Positions 8,142 through 16,367 of a DNA stretch of 64,000 nt are shown one piece after another; the stretch's first letter is position 1, and the number at the start of each line of letters is the position of its first letter. Made by a program: the position numbers and the translations under genes. The notes beneath the pieces are model-generated. The model was not told the DNA's origin. It was given only the letters and a program-made list of their open reading frames with translations, and searched no databases. This stretch comes from Deinococcus radiophilus (lineage in GTDB: Bacteria; Deinococcota; Deinococci; Deinococcales; Deinococcaceae). The DNA lies in the NCBI RefSeq assembly GCF_020889625.1, contig NZ_CP086380.1:329001-393000 (forward strand), in the 5' to 3' direction.

Positions 8142-9206
8142 ATGGATCAAACGATGCAACAAGAAGCACTGGCAGAAATCGCCGCTGCCGGAGACCTGGA
8201 CGCACTGCAACAGGTCAAGACCAAATATGTGGGCAAAAAGGGCCTGATCACCCAGCAGCTCGGCAGTCTGGGCGGGCTGGCCCCTGAGGAACGCAAGTCC
8301 CGCGGCGCCGAGATCAACGTGGTGCGGCAGGCGGTTCAGGGCGCACTGGATAAGCGCGAAGCTTTACTCAAGCGAGCAGCCCTGGACGCCAAATTGCAGG
8401 GTGAGGCGCTGGACGTGACCCTGCCGGGGTTGGGCCTGCCCAGCGGCGGCCTGCACCCCATCAACCGGGTGTACAGCGATCTGATCGGGATTTTCACCCG
8501 CTTGGGCTACGAGGTGGCGGAGGGACCGGAGGTTGAGGAGGAACACTACAACTTCGGGGCGCTGAACATTCCCTGGTATCACCCTGCCCGCGAATTGCAA
8601 GACACCTTCTGGCTGAAAGATGGGCCAGACGGCTCATCGGAACCGGGTGTGCCTCGCCGGCTGCTCCGCACCCACACCTCCAACATGCAGATTCGCTACA
8701 TGGTGGAACACGAGCCGCCACTGAAGATGGTGTCCAGAGGCAAGGTGTACCGCTATGAAGCCACCGACGCCACCCACGAGGCCATGTTCCATCAGCTCGA
8801 AGGCCTGGTGGTGGGCGAGGGGATCAGCATGGCGGACCTCAAGGGCACCATCGCTGAAATGGCGCGTGGCCTGTATGGGGCCGGGGCCAAGGTGCGCTTT
8901 CAGCCCAGCTATTACCCCTTTGTGGAGCCGGGCGCCGACTTTGCGGTGTGGTGGGAAAACCCGCGCGGCGAGAGCAAGTGGCTGGAGCTGGGCGGCTGCG
9001 GCATGGTTCATCCCCATGTCTTTAAGGCGGTGGACGATCTGCGCGAAGCGGCAGGCAAGGAGCGCGTGTACGAGGGCCTGACCGGCTTCGCGTTCGGCCT
9101 GGGGCCGGAGCGCATCGCCATGCTGAAATACGGCATTCCCGACATCCGCTACTTCTACGCCAACGACCCGCGTGTGATGCGGCAGTTTAGGGGAGAGCTG
9201 GGGTGA
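8142..9206 (+). CDS. pheS: phenylalanyl-tRNA synthetase alpha subunit
   Basis: This 354-residue class II synthetase subunit charges tRNA-Phe as an alpha2-beta2 enzyme with PheT. The N-terminal coiled-coil tRNA-binding region spans about 1-85. The catalytic core follows with motif 1 (..GYEVAEGPEVEEEHYNF..), motif 2 (..RGKVYRYEATDATHEAMFHQLEGL..) and motif 3 (..GFAFGLGPERIAML..). Length and motifs match the family. AGAGG lies 7-11 nt before ATG 8142. It opens a six-gene operon that ends with pheT and is preceded by an apparent Phe attenuator. Its TGA overlaps the next gene by 4 nt. Confidence 0.97.
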   Translation: MDQTMQQEALAEIAAAGDLDALQQVKTKYVGKKGLITQQLGSLGGLAPEERKSRGAEINVVRQAVQGALDKREALLKRAALDAKLQGEALDVTLPGLGLPSGGLHPINRVYSDLIGIFTRLGYEVAEGPEVEEEHYNFGALNIPWYHPARELQDTFWLKDGPDGSSEPGVPRRLLRTHTSNMQIRYMVEHEPPLKMVSRGKVYRYEATDATHEAMFHQLEGLVVGEGISMADLKGTIAEMARGLYGAGAKVRFQPSYYPFVEPGADFAVWWENPRGESKWLELGGCGMVHPHVFKAVDDLREAAGKERVYEGLTGFAFGLGPERIAMLKYGIPDIRYFYANDPRVMRQFRGELG

Positions 9207-9733
9207 GTGTCTCGGTGCGCCTCGCTCCGCGAAATGACGTGCCCGACATCGTGCGCGTCTGTTCGGCTGGTTGGCGTGATACCTACCACGGGATTTATTC
9301 TGCCGCCTATGCCGATGCCGTGATCGCCAAATATTACGGGCCACAGCGCATCGCCGCAGAAATTGGTCCCAGTGACAGCGGTGAAGGCTGGCAGTGGGAC
9401 GGCTGGCTGGTGGCCGAGCTGGGCGGTGAGGTGATCGGCGCAGCGGGCGGCGGGCCAACCGGAGCGGATACCTGGGAAGTGTTCGTGTTGTATCTCGACC
9501 CGGACCAGCGAAGAAAAGGCGCAGGCCGCGCTCTGCTGAGGGCCATGACCGAGCAAGCGCTGGCGCACGGAGCGCGGGAACAGTGGGTCAGTGTGGCTCA
9601 GGAGAATGAAAAAGGGCTGCCGTTTTACCGTGCCCTGGGCTTTGAGGTGCGCGCACAAAGCGAAAGTCAGAGCGAGAGCACCGGCGAGCCCCTGCGGAAT
9701 GTCCGTATGGCCCGGCCGATAGGTGCTGCATGA
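9203..9733 (+). CDS. GNAT-family N-acetyltransferase
   Basis: This 176-residue protein has a GNAT fold: a central strand ..WEVFVLYLDPDQ.. then the acetyl-CoA loop RRKGAGRALL (motif A, R/Q-x-x-G-x-G/A) and motif B ..YRALGFEV... The GTG start overlaps the pheS stop (GTGA), so it is translationally coupled to pheS. The substrate is unknown; small-molecule, aminoglycoside or protein N-terminal acetylation are all possible. It lies inside the pheS-pheT operon with another GNAT gene and two Nudix genes. Confidence 0.85.
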   Translation: MSVSVRLAPRNDVPDIVRVCSAGWRDTYHGIYSAAYADAVIAKYYGPQRIAAEIGPSDSGEGWQWDGWLVAELGGEVIGAAGGGPTGADTWEVFVLYLDPDQRRKGAGRALLRAMTEQALAHGAREQWVSVAQENEKGLPFYRALGFEVRAQSESQSESTGEPLRNVRMARPIGAA

Positions 9734-10653
9734 CCGAAACCTTCGCCATTCCCTGCGCCGCTGCGCTGATCCGCTGTGAGGTGGCTGGGCAGCCCTGCGT
9801 ACTGCTCCAGACGCGCCACAAGCCTGGGGCCGGGATAGAAAACGCCCTTCTAGAGCTACCAGCGGGAAAAGTGCGCGAGTACGAAAGCCTCTTTGACACC
9901 CTGCGCCGCGAGGTGGCCGAGGAAACTGGACTCACCGTGACCCACATTGGTGGTGAGGCAGAAACCTGGAGAGGTGAAAGCCTTGGTTACGCTGTGCAGA
10001 CCTCTGAGCCCTACTGCGTGACACAGAACCTATCAGGCGGATATTCCATTCTGCTCAGCACTTTTCTGTGTGAGGCGGAGGGCGAAGCACGTGGCAGCAC
10101 CGAAAGCCACAGCCCGCGCTGGGTGCCGCTCACCGAGGTGCTGGGCCTGTTGGACACCCAGCCCGAAATTTTTTACCCCATGCACATTGGGGCGCTGCGG
10201 CAGTACGCAGCACGGATCTGCGCGGACGTGGGGCACGTGTTCGTGTACGGCACGCTGAAATCCGGCCAGCGCAATGCGGCCTGGGCTTCGGCAGTGGCGG
10301 CGCCCATCTCCGTACAACCTGCCACGCTCTGCGGTTTTACGCTGCACCATCTGGGCCGCTATCCAGGGGTGCTGCCGGGCGGGGGAGAGGTGAGCGGCGA
10401 ATTGCTGACTTACCCGCCGGAGGCACTTGGCGCGGCCCTGGCCCATCTGGATGAACTGGAGGGCTACGGGGGCCACAACCATCCGGACAACCTGTTTGCC
10501 CGCGAGCTGCGCCGCGTCACCCTACCGGACGGCCGCACTGTCACCGCCTGGGTCTATGTGTATGCGCGGCCTCTGCATCAGCCATCACCCGTCTCTGGAG
10601 GCGTCTGGCAGGATGACCTGCCGCTGGCCTTCCCAAAAAGGAGTCACCCATGA
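9730..10653 (+). CDS. Nudix hydrolase fused to gamma-glutamylcyclotransferase-like domain
   Basis: A 307-residue two-domain protein. Residues about 5-160 are a Nudix domain with a full Nudix box (G46..E52..R60-E61..E64-E65..G67; REVAEETG), like ADP-ribose pyrophosphatases that cut nucleoside diphosphate derivatives. Residues about 168-295 are an AIG2/GGACT-like domain with the signature VYGTLKSGQRN and a later ..LDELEGYG.. Glu that would be the general acid/base. The ATG overlaps the upstream stop by 4 nt. The fusion of a pyrophosphohydrolase and a gamma-glutamylamine cyclotransferase fold suggests repair or salvage of modified metabolites, but the substrate is unknown. Confidence 0.82.
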   Translation: MTETFAIPCAAALIRCEVAGQPCVLLQTRHKPGAGIENALLELPAGKVREYESLFDTLRREVAEETGLTVTHIGGEAETWRGESLGYAVQTSEPYCVTQNLSGGYSILLSTFLCEAEGEARGSTESHSPRWVPLTEVLGLLDTQPEIFYPMHIGALRQYAARICADVGHVFVYGTLKSGQRNAAWASAVAAPISVQPATLCGFTLHHLGRYPGVLPGGGEVSGELLTYPPEALGAALAHLDELEGYGGHNHPDNLFARELRRVTLPDGRTVTAWVYVYARPLHQPSPVSGGVWQDDLPLAFPKRSHP

Positions 10654-11063
10654 GTGCTCAACCCCAGCGCATTCGCTCCGTTGCTCTGATCTATAGCGAG
10701 GCAGGCGAAGTGCTGCTGATCCTGCGCCGCAAAGAAGGCCGCCACTACGCCACGCTGCCGGGTGGCGGCATAGAAGACGGTGAAACCCCCGCTCAGGCCT
10801 GCGCCCGCGAGGTGCTCGAAGAGGTCAGTTTGACCGTGCAGGTCGGCCCAGAAGTGGCGGTCATGGAGAACCTCGGCAACCGCGAATACTACTTCCTTGC
10901 CGAGGTGTTGGGCGGTGAAATGGGCCTGGGCGACGGCCCCGAAGCCCTGCGCCAGAGCGAAGACAACCATTACGATCCGCAGTGGGTGAAGCTGAGCCGG
11001 TTGGAGGCGGTCAACCTGCTGCCCACAGAGGTGCGGGCGCTGGTGCGTGAGCATGCCCGCTGA
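10650..11063 (+). CDS. Nudix hydrolase
   Basis: This 137-residue single-domain Nudix protein begins ..IRSVALIYSEAGEVLLILRRKEG... Its box GGGIEDGETPAQACAREVLEEV is followed by SL where the consensus has G-U, so the usual Gly is Ser; metal-binding Glu residues are kept. Such proteins hydrolyse nucleotides or capped/NDP compounds. The start overlaps the preceding stop (ATGA). A Nudix gene next to pheS/pheT is, from memory, also present in D. radiodurans, but I did not verify this. Confidence 0.85.
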   Translation: MSAQPQRIRSVALIYSEAGEVLLILRRKEGRHYATLPGGGIEDGETPAQACAREVLEEVSLTVQVGPEVAVMENLGNREYYFLAEVLGGEMGLGDGPEALRQSEDNHYDPQWVKLSRLEAVNLLPTEVRALVREHAR

Positions 11064-11613
11064 CTCCTTAGACCGCGACCTGGGCGGCGGGTACCTCCTG
11101 CGCCCGGTCGCGCCTGACGAGTTTGAGGCGGTCTACGCCAGGCGCGAGCCAGAGCTGTTCAGCGGTCAGGTCTACGACTGGTCCGACCTGCCCCGTGTGC
11201 CGCAACCAGAGGCGCAAGTGATGACCTTCTTCCTGCTGCGCGGCGGCGAGTTCGCGGGGCTACACCGCGCCCGTCAGCGCGACGCCTACACCGTCAACAT
11301 GAGCGTGACCGGCCTGCTGCCCGCACACCGGGGCCAGGGCGTGTATACGCGTTTGCTGCCGCCGCTGCTGGAGCTGTACCGGGCGGCGGGCTACACCTTT
11401 GTGACCAGCCATCACCACCCCACCAACAACGCCGTGCTGATTCCCAAGCTGCGGGCCGGCTTCGTGATTCAGGGGATGCAAATGGCCCGCGCCGGTCTGA
11501 TGGTGGAGCTGCTTTACAGTTTTGACCAGAACTACCGCGACTACTTGGAGCGGCTGTGCGGCCACCAGGCCGCCGCAACGAACGAAACCCCACAAGGAGA
11601 ACCCCACCCATGA
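11047..11613 (+). CDS. GNAT-family N-acetyltransferase
   Basis: This 188-residue protein (186 if started at ATG 11053) contains the GNAT loop ..LLPAHRGQGVYTRLLPPLLE.. and ..HHHPTNNAVLIPKLRAGF.., typical of acetyltransferases acting on small amines or peptides. The GTG at 11047 has GAGGTG 11 nt upstream; ATG 11053 has no better site. It overlaps the Nudix gene by 11-17 nt and the pheT start by 4 nt, so the whole block is translated as one coupled unit. Substrate unknown. Confidence 0.82.
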   Translation: MSMPADSLDRDLGGGYLLRPVAPDEFEAVYARREPELFSGQVYDWSDLPRVPQPEAQVMTFFLLRGGEFAGLHRARQRDAYTVNMSVTGLLPAHRGQGVYTRLLPPLLELYRAAGYTFVTSHHHPTNNAVLIPKLRAGFVIQGMQMARAGLMVELLYSFDQNYRDYLERLCGHQAAATNETPQGEPHP

Positions 11614-14075
11614 AAATTCCCTATTCCTGGCTCAAAGAACTGCTGCCAGACCTGCCCTCTGTTTCTGAACTCGAACCCATCCTGGCCGGGATGGGTCTGC
11701 CGCTGGAAGGCACCGAAGAAGTCGGCACAGTGCCCGAAGGCGTGGTCCTGGTCGAGGTCGCCAGCACCGAACCGATCGAAGGCACCAAACTGACCAAAAT
11801 CACTTTTGATGCAGGACCGCAGCACGGCACGCACACCATCGCCAGTGGTGCGCCGAACGCGGTGGGCTTGAGTGCGGGCACACTGCTGGCCCTGGTCACC
11901 CCCGGCACGGAGCTGGGCGGGATGACCTACGGCGTGCGCGAGATGCAGGGCGTGGAGAGCTGGGGCATGGCCGCCAGCGAAAAGGAACTGGGCATCGGGG
12001 AGAACAATGCTGGCGTGATGCTGATCGCACCGGGCGAAGCCCCGGCCGGCACACCGCTACGCGACCTGTGGCCCGCCGACACTGTGCTGGACATCGAAGT
12101 GACCCCCAACCGCGCCGATGTGCTGAGTGCCCTGGGCCTGGCCCGTGATCTGGCGGCCTTCCTGGGCTTGGAGCTGCGCGAGCCGCAGAAAGGTCCAGTT
12201 GCCCAGGGTGAAGGTGAAATCCGCGTGTCGTTGCCGCCCAAGGGACTGGTCTTGGAGCGCGACACCACCGGCACCTACCGCGACGGCTGTGACCACTTTG
12301 TGGCGCGCACCGTCTCTGGCGTACACAACGGCCCCAGCCCGCTGTGGATGCAGCGCCGCATCACCCTGAGTGGCATGCGCCCACGCAACCTGCTGGTGGA
12401 CGCCAGCAACTACGTGATGCTGGAACTGGGCCAGCCCACCGCCATCTATGACCGCGCCGAAGTGCAGGAAGATGCCTTGCTGGTCAGCTTCGGGTTGCAG
12501 CAGGGCGAGGATGTGACCGACCTGCTTGGTCAGACGCACCGCGTAGGCCAGGAAGACCTACTGATCCTGGATGGTCGTCACCGGGGCATTCCCAGTGTGG
12601 CTGAGGCGTTCGCGTCGGTGGGTCAACCCCAGCAGACGGACGGTGTGTTGGGCATTGCCGGTGTCATCGGGGCAGAGTACGGTCATGTGACCGCGCAGAC
12701 CACCGATGCGGTCATCGAGTCGGCGCACTTTGACCCGGTGCTGGTGCGGCGGACCGCTTCGCGCCTGGGGCTTAAGACCGACGCCGCTTACCGCTTCGAG
12801 CGTGGGGTGGACCCGCTGCTGCCCCCCCGCGCCGCTGACCGTCTGGTGGGCCTGCTGGCTGACGCGGGCGCCACCATTTATCCCGGCGCCACGGTGGTGG
12901 GCGACCCCACACCCAGCCTGCCGGGCCCTATCCAGACGGCGGGTGACCAGATTCGTGCCCTGCTGGGTATGCACATTGACACCGCCGAAATGCGGGACAT
13001 CCTGACCCGGCTGGGCTGCCAGGTGAGCGGCGAGGGTGAGGATCTGACCGTGCAGCCGCCCTCTTGGCGGGTGGACATGCACATCTGGCAGGACTTGGCC
13101 GAAGAAGTGGCCCGTTTGCATGGGTACGCCGAGTTGCCCGAAACCCTACCTACCCTGCGTCCGCATGACAGCAACCTGGGCGCCTCGCAGGCCAGCGAAC
13201 GCCGCGATGCGCTGCGCCGGACCCTGAGCGGTCTGGGCTTTCAGGAAGCCGTGACCTACACCTTTACCAGCGACGCTGAAGCGGCGCAGGCCCGTAGTGA
13301 AGCCCCCGGCGTGCGCCTGCAAAATCCTATGACAGCGGACCGCACCGCCCTGCGGACCGCGCTGTACCCGTCATTGCTGCGGGCGGCAGGAGCTTACGGC
13401 AAGGGTGAGCGTACCTTGCTGTTCGAGATCGGTCGGATTTTCCCGGCGGCAGGGGAGCAAGAACGCCTGGGCCTGCTGATGCGCGGCGATCTGGCTGCCC
13501 GTAACCACACCGACGGCGTACGTGGTGGCTACGGCGTGTTCCGTGGCCTGCTGGAAGCGTTTGCGGCGGCACAGGGGGCCAGCCTTGAGATTCAGCAACT
13601 GCGCGGCGAAGAGGTTCCTGGTGCGCTGCACCCAGGCATTGCAGGGGCAGTGGTCTGGAACGGTGAACGCATCGGCTGGCTCGGCGCATTACACCCCGAG
13701 GTCGCCGCTGAATTCGGCCTGAAGGGCGACACCTTCTTGGCCGAGCTGCACCTGCCCTTGCCAGAGCGCACCTGGACCTTCGCTGATCCTAGCCGGGCTC
13801 CGGCCGCCTGGCGCGACCTGGCCGTCATTGTTCCGCGGGGCGTCAGCTACGGTGAAATCGTGGCCGTGCTGCGGCAGACGGGCGGCGAATTGCTGGAAAG
13901 TGTAGAGCCGTTCGATGTCTACACCGGCGAGCAGGTGGGCGAAGGACAGCGCAGTGTGGCGGTGCGCCTGACCTACCGCGCCGCGCAGACCTTGACCGAC
14001 GCGGACGTGGACCCGGTGTTCCAAGCCCAAATTGAGGCGGTGCGGGCGCAGGGGTGGGCCATCCGGGACAAGTAG
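11610..14075 (+). CDS. pheT: phenylalanyl-tRNA synthetase beta subunit
   Basis: An 821-residue subunit. Domain order: N-terminal PheT segment MKIPYSWLKELLPDLPSV, EMAP-like tRNA-binding domain (about 40-150), B3/B4 editing domain (about 210-390), B5 domain (..VLVRRTASRLGLKTDAAYRFERG..), catalytic-like core, and C-terminal ferredoxin-fold anticodon-binding domain (about 730-821). The start at 11610 is chosen because AAGGAG lies just upstream and the N-terminus matches the family; a longer frame from 11556 is not needed. It overlaps the GNAT stop (ATGA). With PheS it forms the cytosolic tetramer that charges tRNA-Phe and clears Tyr-tRNA-Phe. Confidence 0.97.
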   Translation: MKIPYSWLKELLPDLPSVSELEPILAGMGLPLEGTEEVGTVPEGVVLVEVASTEPIEGTKLTKITFDAGPQHGTHTIASGAPNAVGLSAGTLLALVTPGTELGGMTYGVREMQGVESWGMAASEKELGIGENNAGVMLIAPGEAPAGTPLRDLWPADTVLDIEVTPNRADVLSALGLARDLAAFLGLELREPQKGPVAQGEGEIRVSLPPKGLVLERDTTGTYRDGCDHFVARTVSGVHNGPSPLWMQRRITLSGMRPRNLLVDASNYVMLELGQPTAIYDRAEVQEDALLVSFGLQQGEDVTDLLGQTHRVGQEDLLILDGRHRGIPSVAEAFASVGQPQQTDGVLGIAGVIGAEYGHVTAQTTDAVIESAHFDPVLVRRTASRLGLKTDAAYRFERGVDPLLPPRAADRLVGLLADAGATIYPGATVVGDPTPSLPGPIQTAGDQIRALLGMHIDTAEMRDILTRLGCQVSGEGEDLTVQPPSWRVDMHIWQDLAEEVARLHGYAELPETLPTLRPHDSNLGASQASERRDALRRTLSGLGFQEAVTYTFTSDAEAAQARSEAPGVRLQNPMTADRTALRTALYPSLLRAAGAYGKGERTLLFEIGRIFPAAGEQERLGLLMRGDLAARNHTDGVRGGYGVFRGLLEAFAAAQGASLEIQQLRGEEVPGALHPGIAGAVVWNGERIGWLGALHPEVAAEFGLKGDTFLAELHLPLPERTWTFADPSRAPAAWRDLAVIVPRGVSYGEIVAVLRQTGGELLESVEPFDVYTGEQVGEGQRSVAVRLTYRAAQTLTDADVDPVFQAQIEAVRAQGWAIRDK

Positions 14076-14449
14076 TGGAGCAACTTGCCACACCGGAGGA
14101 GCTGGCCGCCTTTTCGCAGCGGTTCGAGTTCGGTGATGCCATCATCCGGGGTGTGCAGTTGCAGGGGAACACCTGCCAGATTCGTCTCGAGTGCCGCGTC
14201 ATGCACTCGGGCGAATGGGTCAGGCTGACCCTTTTGGTGGACGGTCTCTACGCTTTTCGGTTCAGTCAGCCCGCACCTACTGCCTGGAATGTGATCAGCA
14301 GTCAACTCACTGTGCTGGCTGAAGACAAGCTGTTTTATCTGGAGTTGGGCGGTTTGCCCGACCCCCCGGGACATGCCACAGACCTGCTTGCTTCTCCATT
14401 CTTCTGCTCGGGCCGCAAGCTCTCTTATGTGATCGAAGCGGTAACGTAG
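14075..14449 (+). CDS. hypothetical protein, pheT operon tail
   Basis: A 124-residue protein starting at GTG 14075, overlapping the pheT stop (TAGTG); an in-frame GTG at 14054 would add seven residues. No family is recognised. The sequence is acidic-to-neutral, rich in beta-strand patterns (..GNTCQIRLECRVMHSGEWVRLTLLVDGLYAFRF..), with no signal or membrane segment. The spacing suggests it is the last gene of the pheS-pheT operon. After it, 14450-14710 holds a weak CGTGGCT/AGCCACG stem (14545-14574) and no clear gene. Confidence 0.6.
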   Translation: MEQLATPEELAAFSQRFEFGDAIIRGVQLQGNTCQIRLECRVMHSGEWVRLTLLVDGLYAFRFSQPAPTAWNVISSQLTVLAEDKLFYLELGGLPDPPGHATDLLASPFFCSGRKLSYVIEAVT

Positions 14450-14710
14450 TTGCTCCTGAAAATCCTCGTTGACATGAAAAGCTGCCGCCAGGGAAGTCAC
14501 CTGGTCAAGCTAAGGACATGAAAGGTGACACCTAATTTCCTGGACGTGGCTCAGCCCGCCATCCGTAAGCCACGGTGAGTTCTAGCCTTACGTAGCGATG
14601 AAAATGGGGCAATTTATACTTCTCCCAGGAAGATATTTCACACAAAGGGATGGCATTTGTGGGCCGTCCATTTTGCTTTGACGTTTCCTACCATGTGTCA
14701 CAATCAGCAC

Positions 14711-15370
14711 ATGATCCAGAAAACCAAATTGACCTATGTCACCGACACTTACTGCATCTGGTGCTGGGGTTTCGGTGAAGCGCTGCGTGGTTTTGCGGAT
14801 GCCAATGCCGATCAGATTGAGCTGGAGGTGCTGCCAGGTGGTTTGCTGGTGGGCGAGCGTGTGCAGGCCGTAGGCCAGAAGGAAGGCGTGCTGGAAAGCG
14901 CCCAGCGCATGACCGAAATGACTGGTGTAGCTACCGGTGAAGGCTTCCGTGACGCAGTGCAGGAGGGCAGCACAGTGCTGGATTCCGGAGTGGCGGCACG
15001 GGCGTTCTGGGCCCTCCACTCGCTGGCGCCGGAACACGGGCTGGATATCGCCCATGCCCTGCAACACGCCTGGTATGAGGACGGCCAGGATCTGCATGAC
15101 ACCGCCGTGATTTCACAGGTGGCGCGTGACCTGGGCCTGGACCCTGAGGCGGCTGCCCAGGCTTACGCTGCGCCGGAGTCGGAAGCCCAGGCCCAGGCCG
15201 GGTTCGAGCGCCGCAAGGAGCTGGATGTTCCCGGTTATCCCAGCCTCTTGGTGTACGGCCCCAACGGTCCGCAGCGCATTGGGGGCGCCAAAGCCACCCC
15301 AGAGAAGCTGACGGCTGCCTTTCAGAAGATCCGGAGTGGAGAGGCGCTGCCCACAGACGACGCTGAATAG
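14711..15370 (+). CDS. DsbA-family thioredoxin-fold oxidoreductase
   Basis: This 219-residue protein begins MIQKTKLTYVTDTYCIWCWGFGEAL. The CIWC motif at the N-terminal strand-helix junction and the long helical insert fit DsbA/FrnE-like disulfide oxidoreductases, and ..DVPGYPSLLVYG.. gives the cis-Pro (GYP) loop facing the active site. There is no signal peptide, so it is probably cytosolic, like FrnE. The ATG at 14711 is preferred; the longer frame from 14657 adds 18 residues with no family pattern. No Shine-Dalgarno is evident. It reduces or isomerises disulfides; the partner is unknown. Confidence 0.82.
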   Translation: MIQKTKLTYVTDTYCIWCWGFGEALRGFADANADQIELEVLPGGLLVGERVQAVGQKEGVLESAQRMTEMTGVATGEGFRDAVQEGSTVLDSGVAARAFWALHSLAPEHGLDIAHALQHAWYEDGQDLHDTAVISQVARDLGLDPEAAAQAYAAPESEAQAQAGFERRKELDVPGYPSLLVYGPNGPQRIGGAKATPEKLTAAFQKIRSGEALPTDDAE

Positions 15371-15425
15371 CCCTGATGTGGGCGAAGTAGGCCACAGTGT
15401 CGGACCTCCTGAAGACCCTGTATTC

Positions 15426-15469
15426 CCCCCAGCAGCCACTTCATGCTCACTCGCTCTCGCTGGGGGTTT
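15426..15469 (+). terminator. stem-loop after DsbA-like gene
   Basis: CCCCCAGC (15426-15433) pairs with GCTGGGGG (15459-15466), followed by TTT. The loop is long (25 nt) and the T-run short, so termination is probable but not strong. It could serve both the DsbA-like gene and the small minus-strand frame at 15487-15699. Confidence 0.45.
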
Positions 15470-15486
15470 CACAGCTCCTTACTCGC

Positions 15487-15699
15487 TCAATGGCAAAGTA
15501 AGGGGTGCTGATCTTGGGTCCCGGCCAGGCCTTCCGAATACAGAAGATAGTCAATGGTGTAATGGTGTGGTCCCGGCCTGGAGCGCTGGGAGGATTGGCC
15601 CAGTGGGTGAAAGGTTGTTCCATAGGGGCCATCCCGGCTGGGCAGATCGCCATTAAACGCAGAGCCGTCTTTGGCCAGCTCCGGCATGTTCCAGCTCAT
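15487..15699 (-). CDS. small hypothetical protein
   Basis: A 70-codon minus-strand frame in an otherwise empty 450-bp gap. ATG 15699 is preceded by AGGGGG at a workable distance and the frame ends close to the hairpin at 15426-15466. The product (MSWNMPELAKDGSAFNGDL.. ending in ..QHPLLCH) is soluble and unrecognised. It could be a chance frame in GC-rich DNA; the plausible ribosome site and convergent terminator are the only support. Confidence 0.35.
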   Translation of the reverse strand: MSWNMPELAKDGSAFNGDLPSRDGPYGTTFHPLGQSSQRSRPGPHHYTIDYLLYSEGLAGTQDQHPLLCH

Positions 15700-15821
15700 G
15701 ACGCGCCCCCTAGCCCGGCTGCAAAGCAGGTGTGTGCGGCAAACAACTCAGCTCGGCATGTGGCACGGGCGCGGGATGGTCGGTCAGGGCGTAGACCAGC
15801 GCAATCAGCGGCAGCGACACA

Positions 15822-16286
15822 TCATCTCGCTTGGGCTTGCCGCAGTGCTTGCAGCGCGCCCGGCACATGCACGGTGTGATTAAGGTCATGCCGCTGATAC
15901 ACCAACACCCCTGCCGGATCAATCACGAACGAAGCCCGGCCCGGCAGACCAACCAGCCCGGTCAGGCCACCCATGACGCCGTAAGTGCGGCAAATGGTCT
16001 TGTCGGTGTCGGGCAGTAGGGCAAACGACAACCCGCACTTGGCGCGAAAAGCCGCTTGCCCCGCCGCCCCATCGGTGCTGATGCCGATCACCTCTGCGCC
16101 CAGCGCGGCAAACTGCGGCAGCGAATGCTCAAAGCGCTGCGCTTCGGTAGAGCAGCCGGGGCTGCTGGCTTTGGGGTAAAAGTACAGCACCGCCCAGCGT
16201 CCGCGCAGACCGGCCAGCGAGACGGTGCGTCCATCGTCGCTGGTGGCACTGAACTCCGGGGCAGGCTGGCCAAGGACAGGTTTCAT
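15822..16286 (-). CDS. peroxiredoxin, PrxQ/BCP type
   Basis: This 154-residue thioredoxin-fold peroxidase starts MKPVLGQPAPEFSATSDDG and has ..YFYPKASSPGCSTEAQRF.., where the Cys is the peroxidatic residue in the family P-x3-T/S-x2-C context. The usual second Cys five residues on is replaced by Gln (C-S-T-E-A-Q). A resolving role, if any, must come from the later Cys in ..RAKCGLSF.. or ..KTICRTYG... The enzyme reduces H2O2 and organic peroxides in the cytosol with thiol donors. It stands alone, convergent with the preceding genes. Confidence 0.88.
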   Translation of the reverse strand: MKPVLGQPAPEFSATSDDGRTVSLAGLRGRWAVLYFYPKASSPGCSTEAQRFEHSLPQFAALGAEVIGISTDGAAGQAAFRAKCGLSFALLPDTDKTICRTYGVMGGLTGLVGLPGRASFVIDPAGVLVYQRHDLNHTVHVPGALQALRQAQAR

Positions 16287-16367
16287 GGCTTCAGCTTAGT
16301 CGCCCGCCTGCTGCACCAGCCGTTACATTGCCCATATGAGTACGGCGCGTCGAGATACGGGTGCAGC

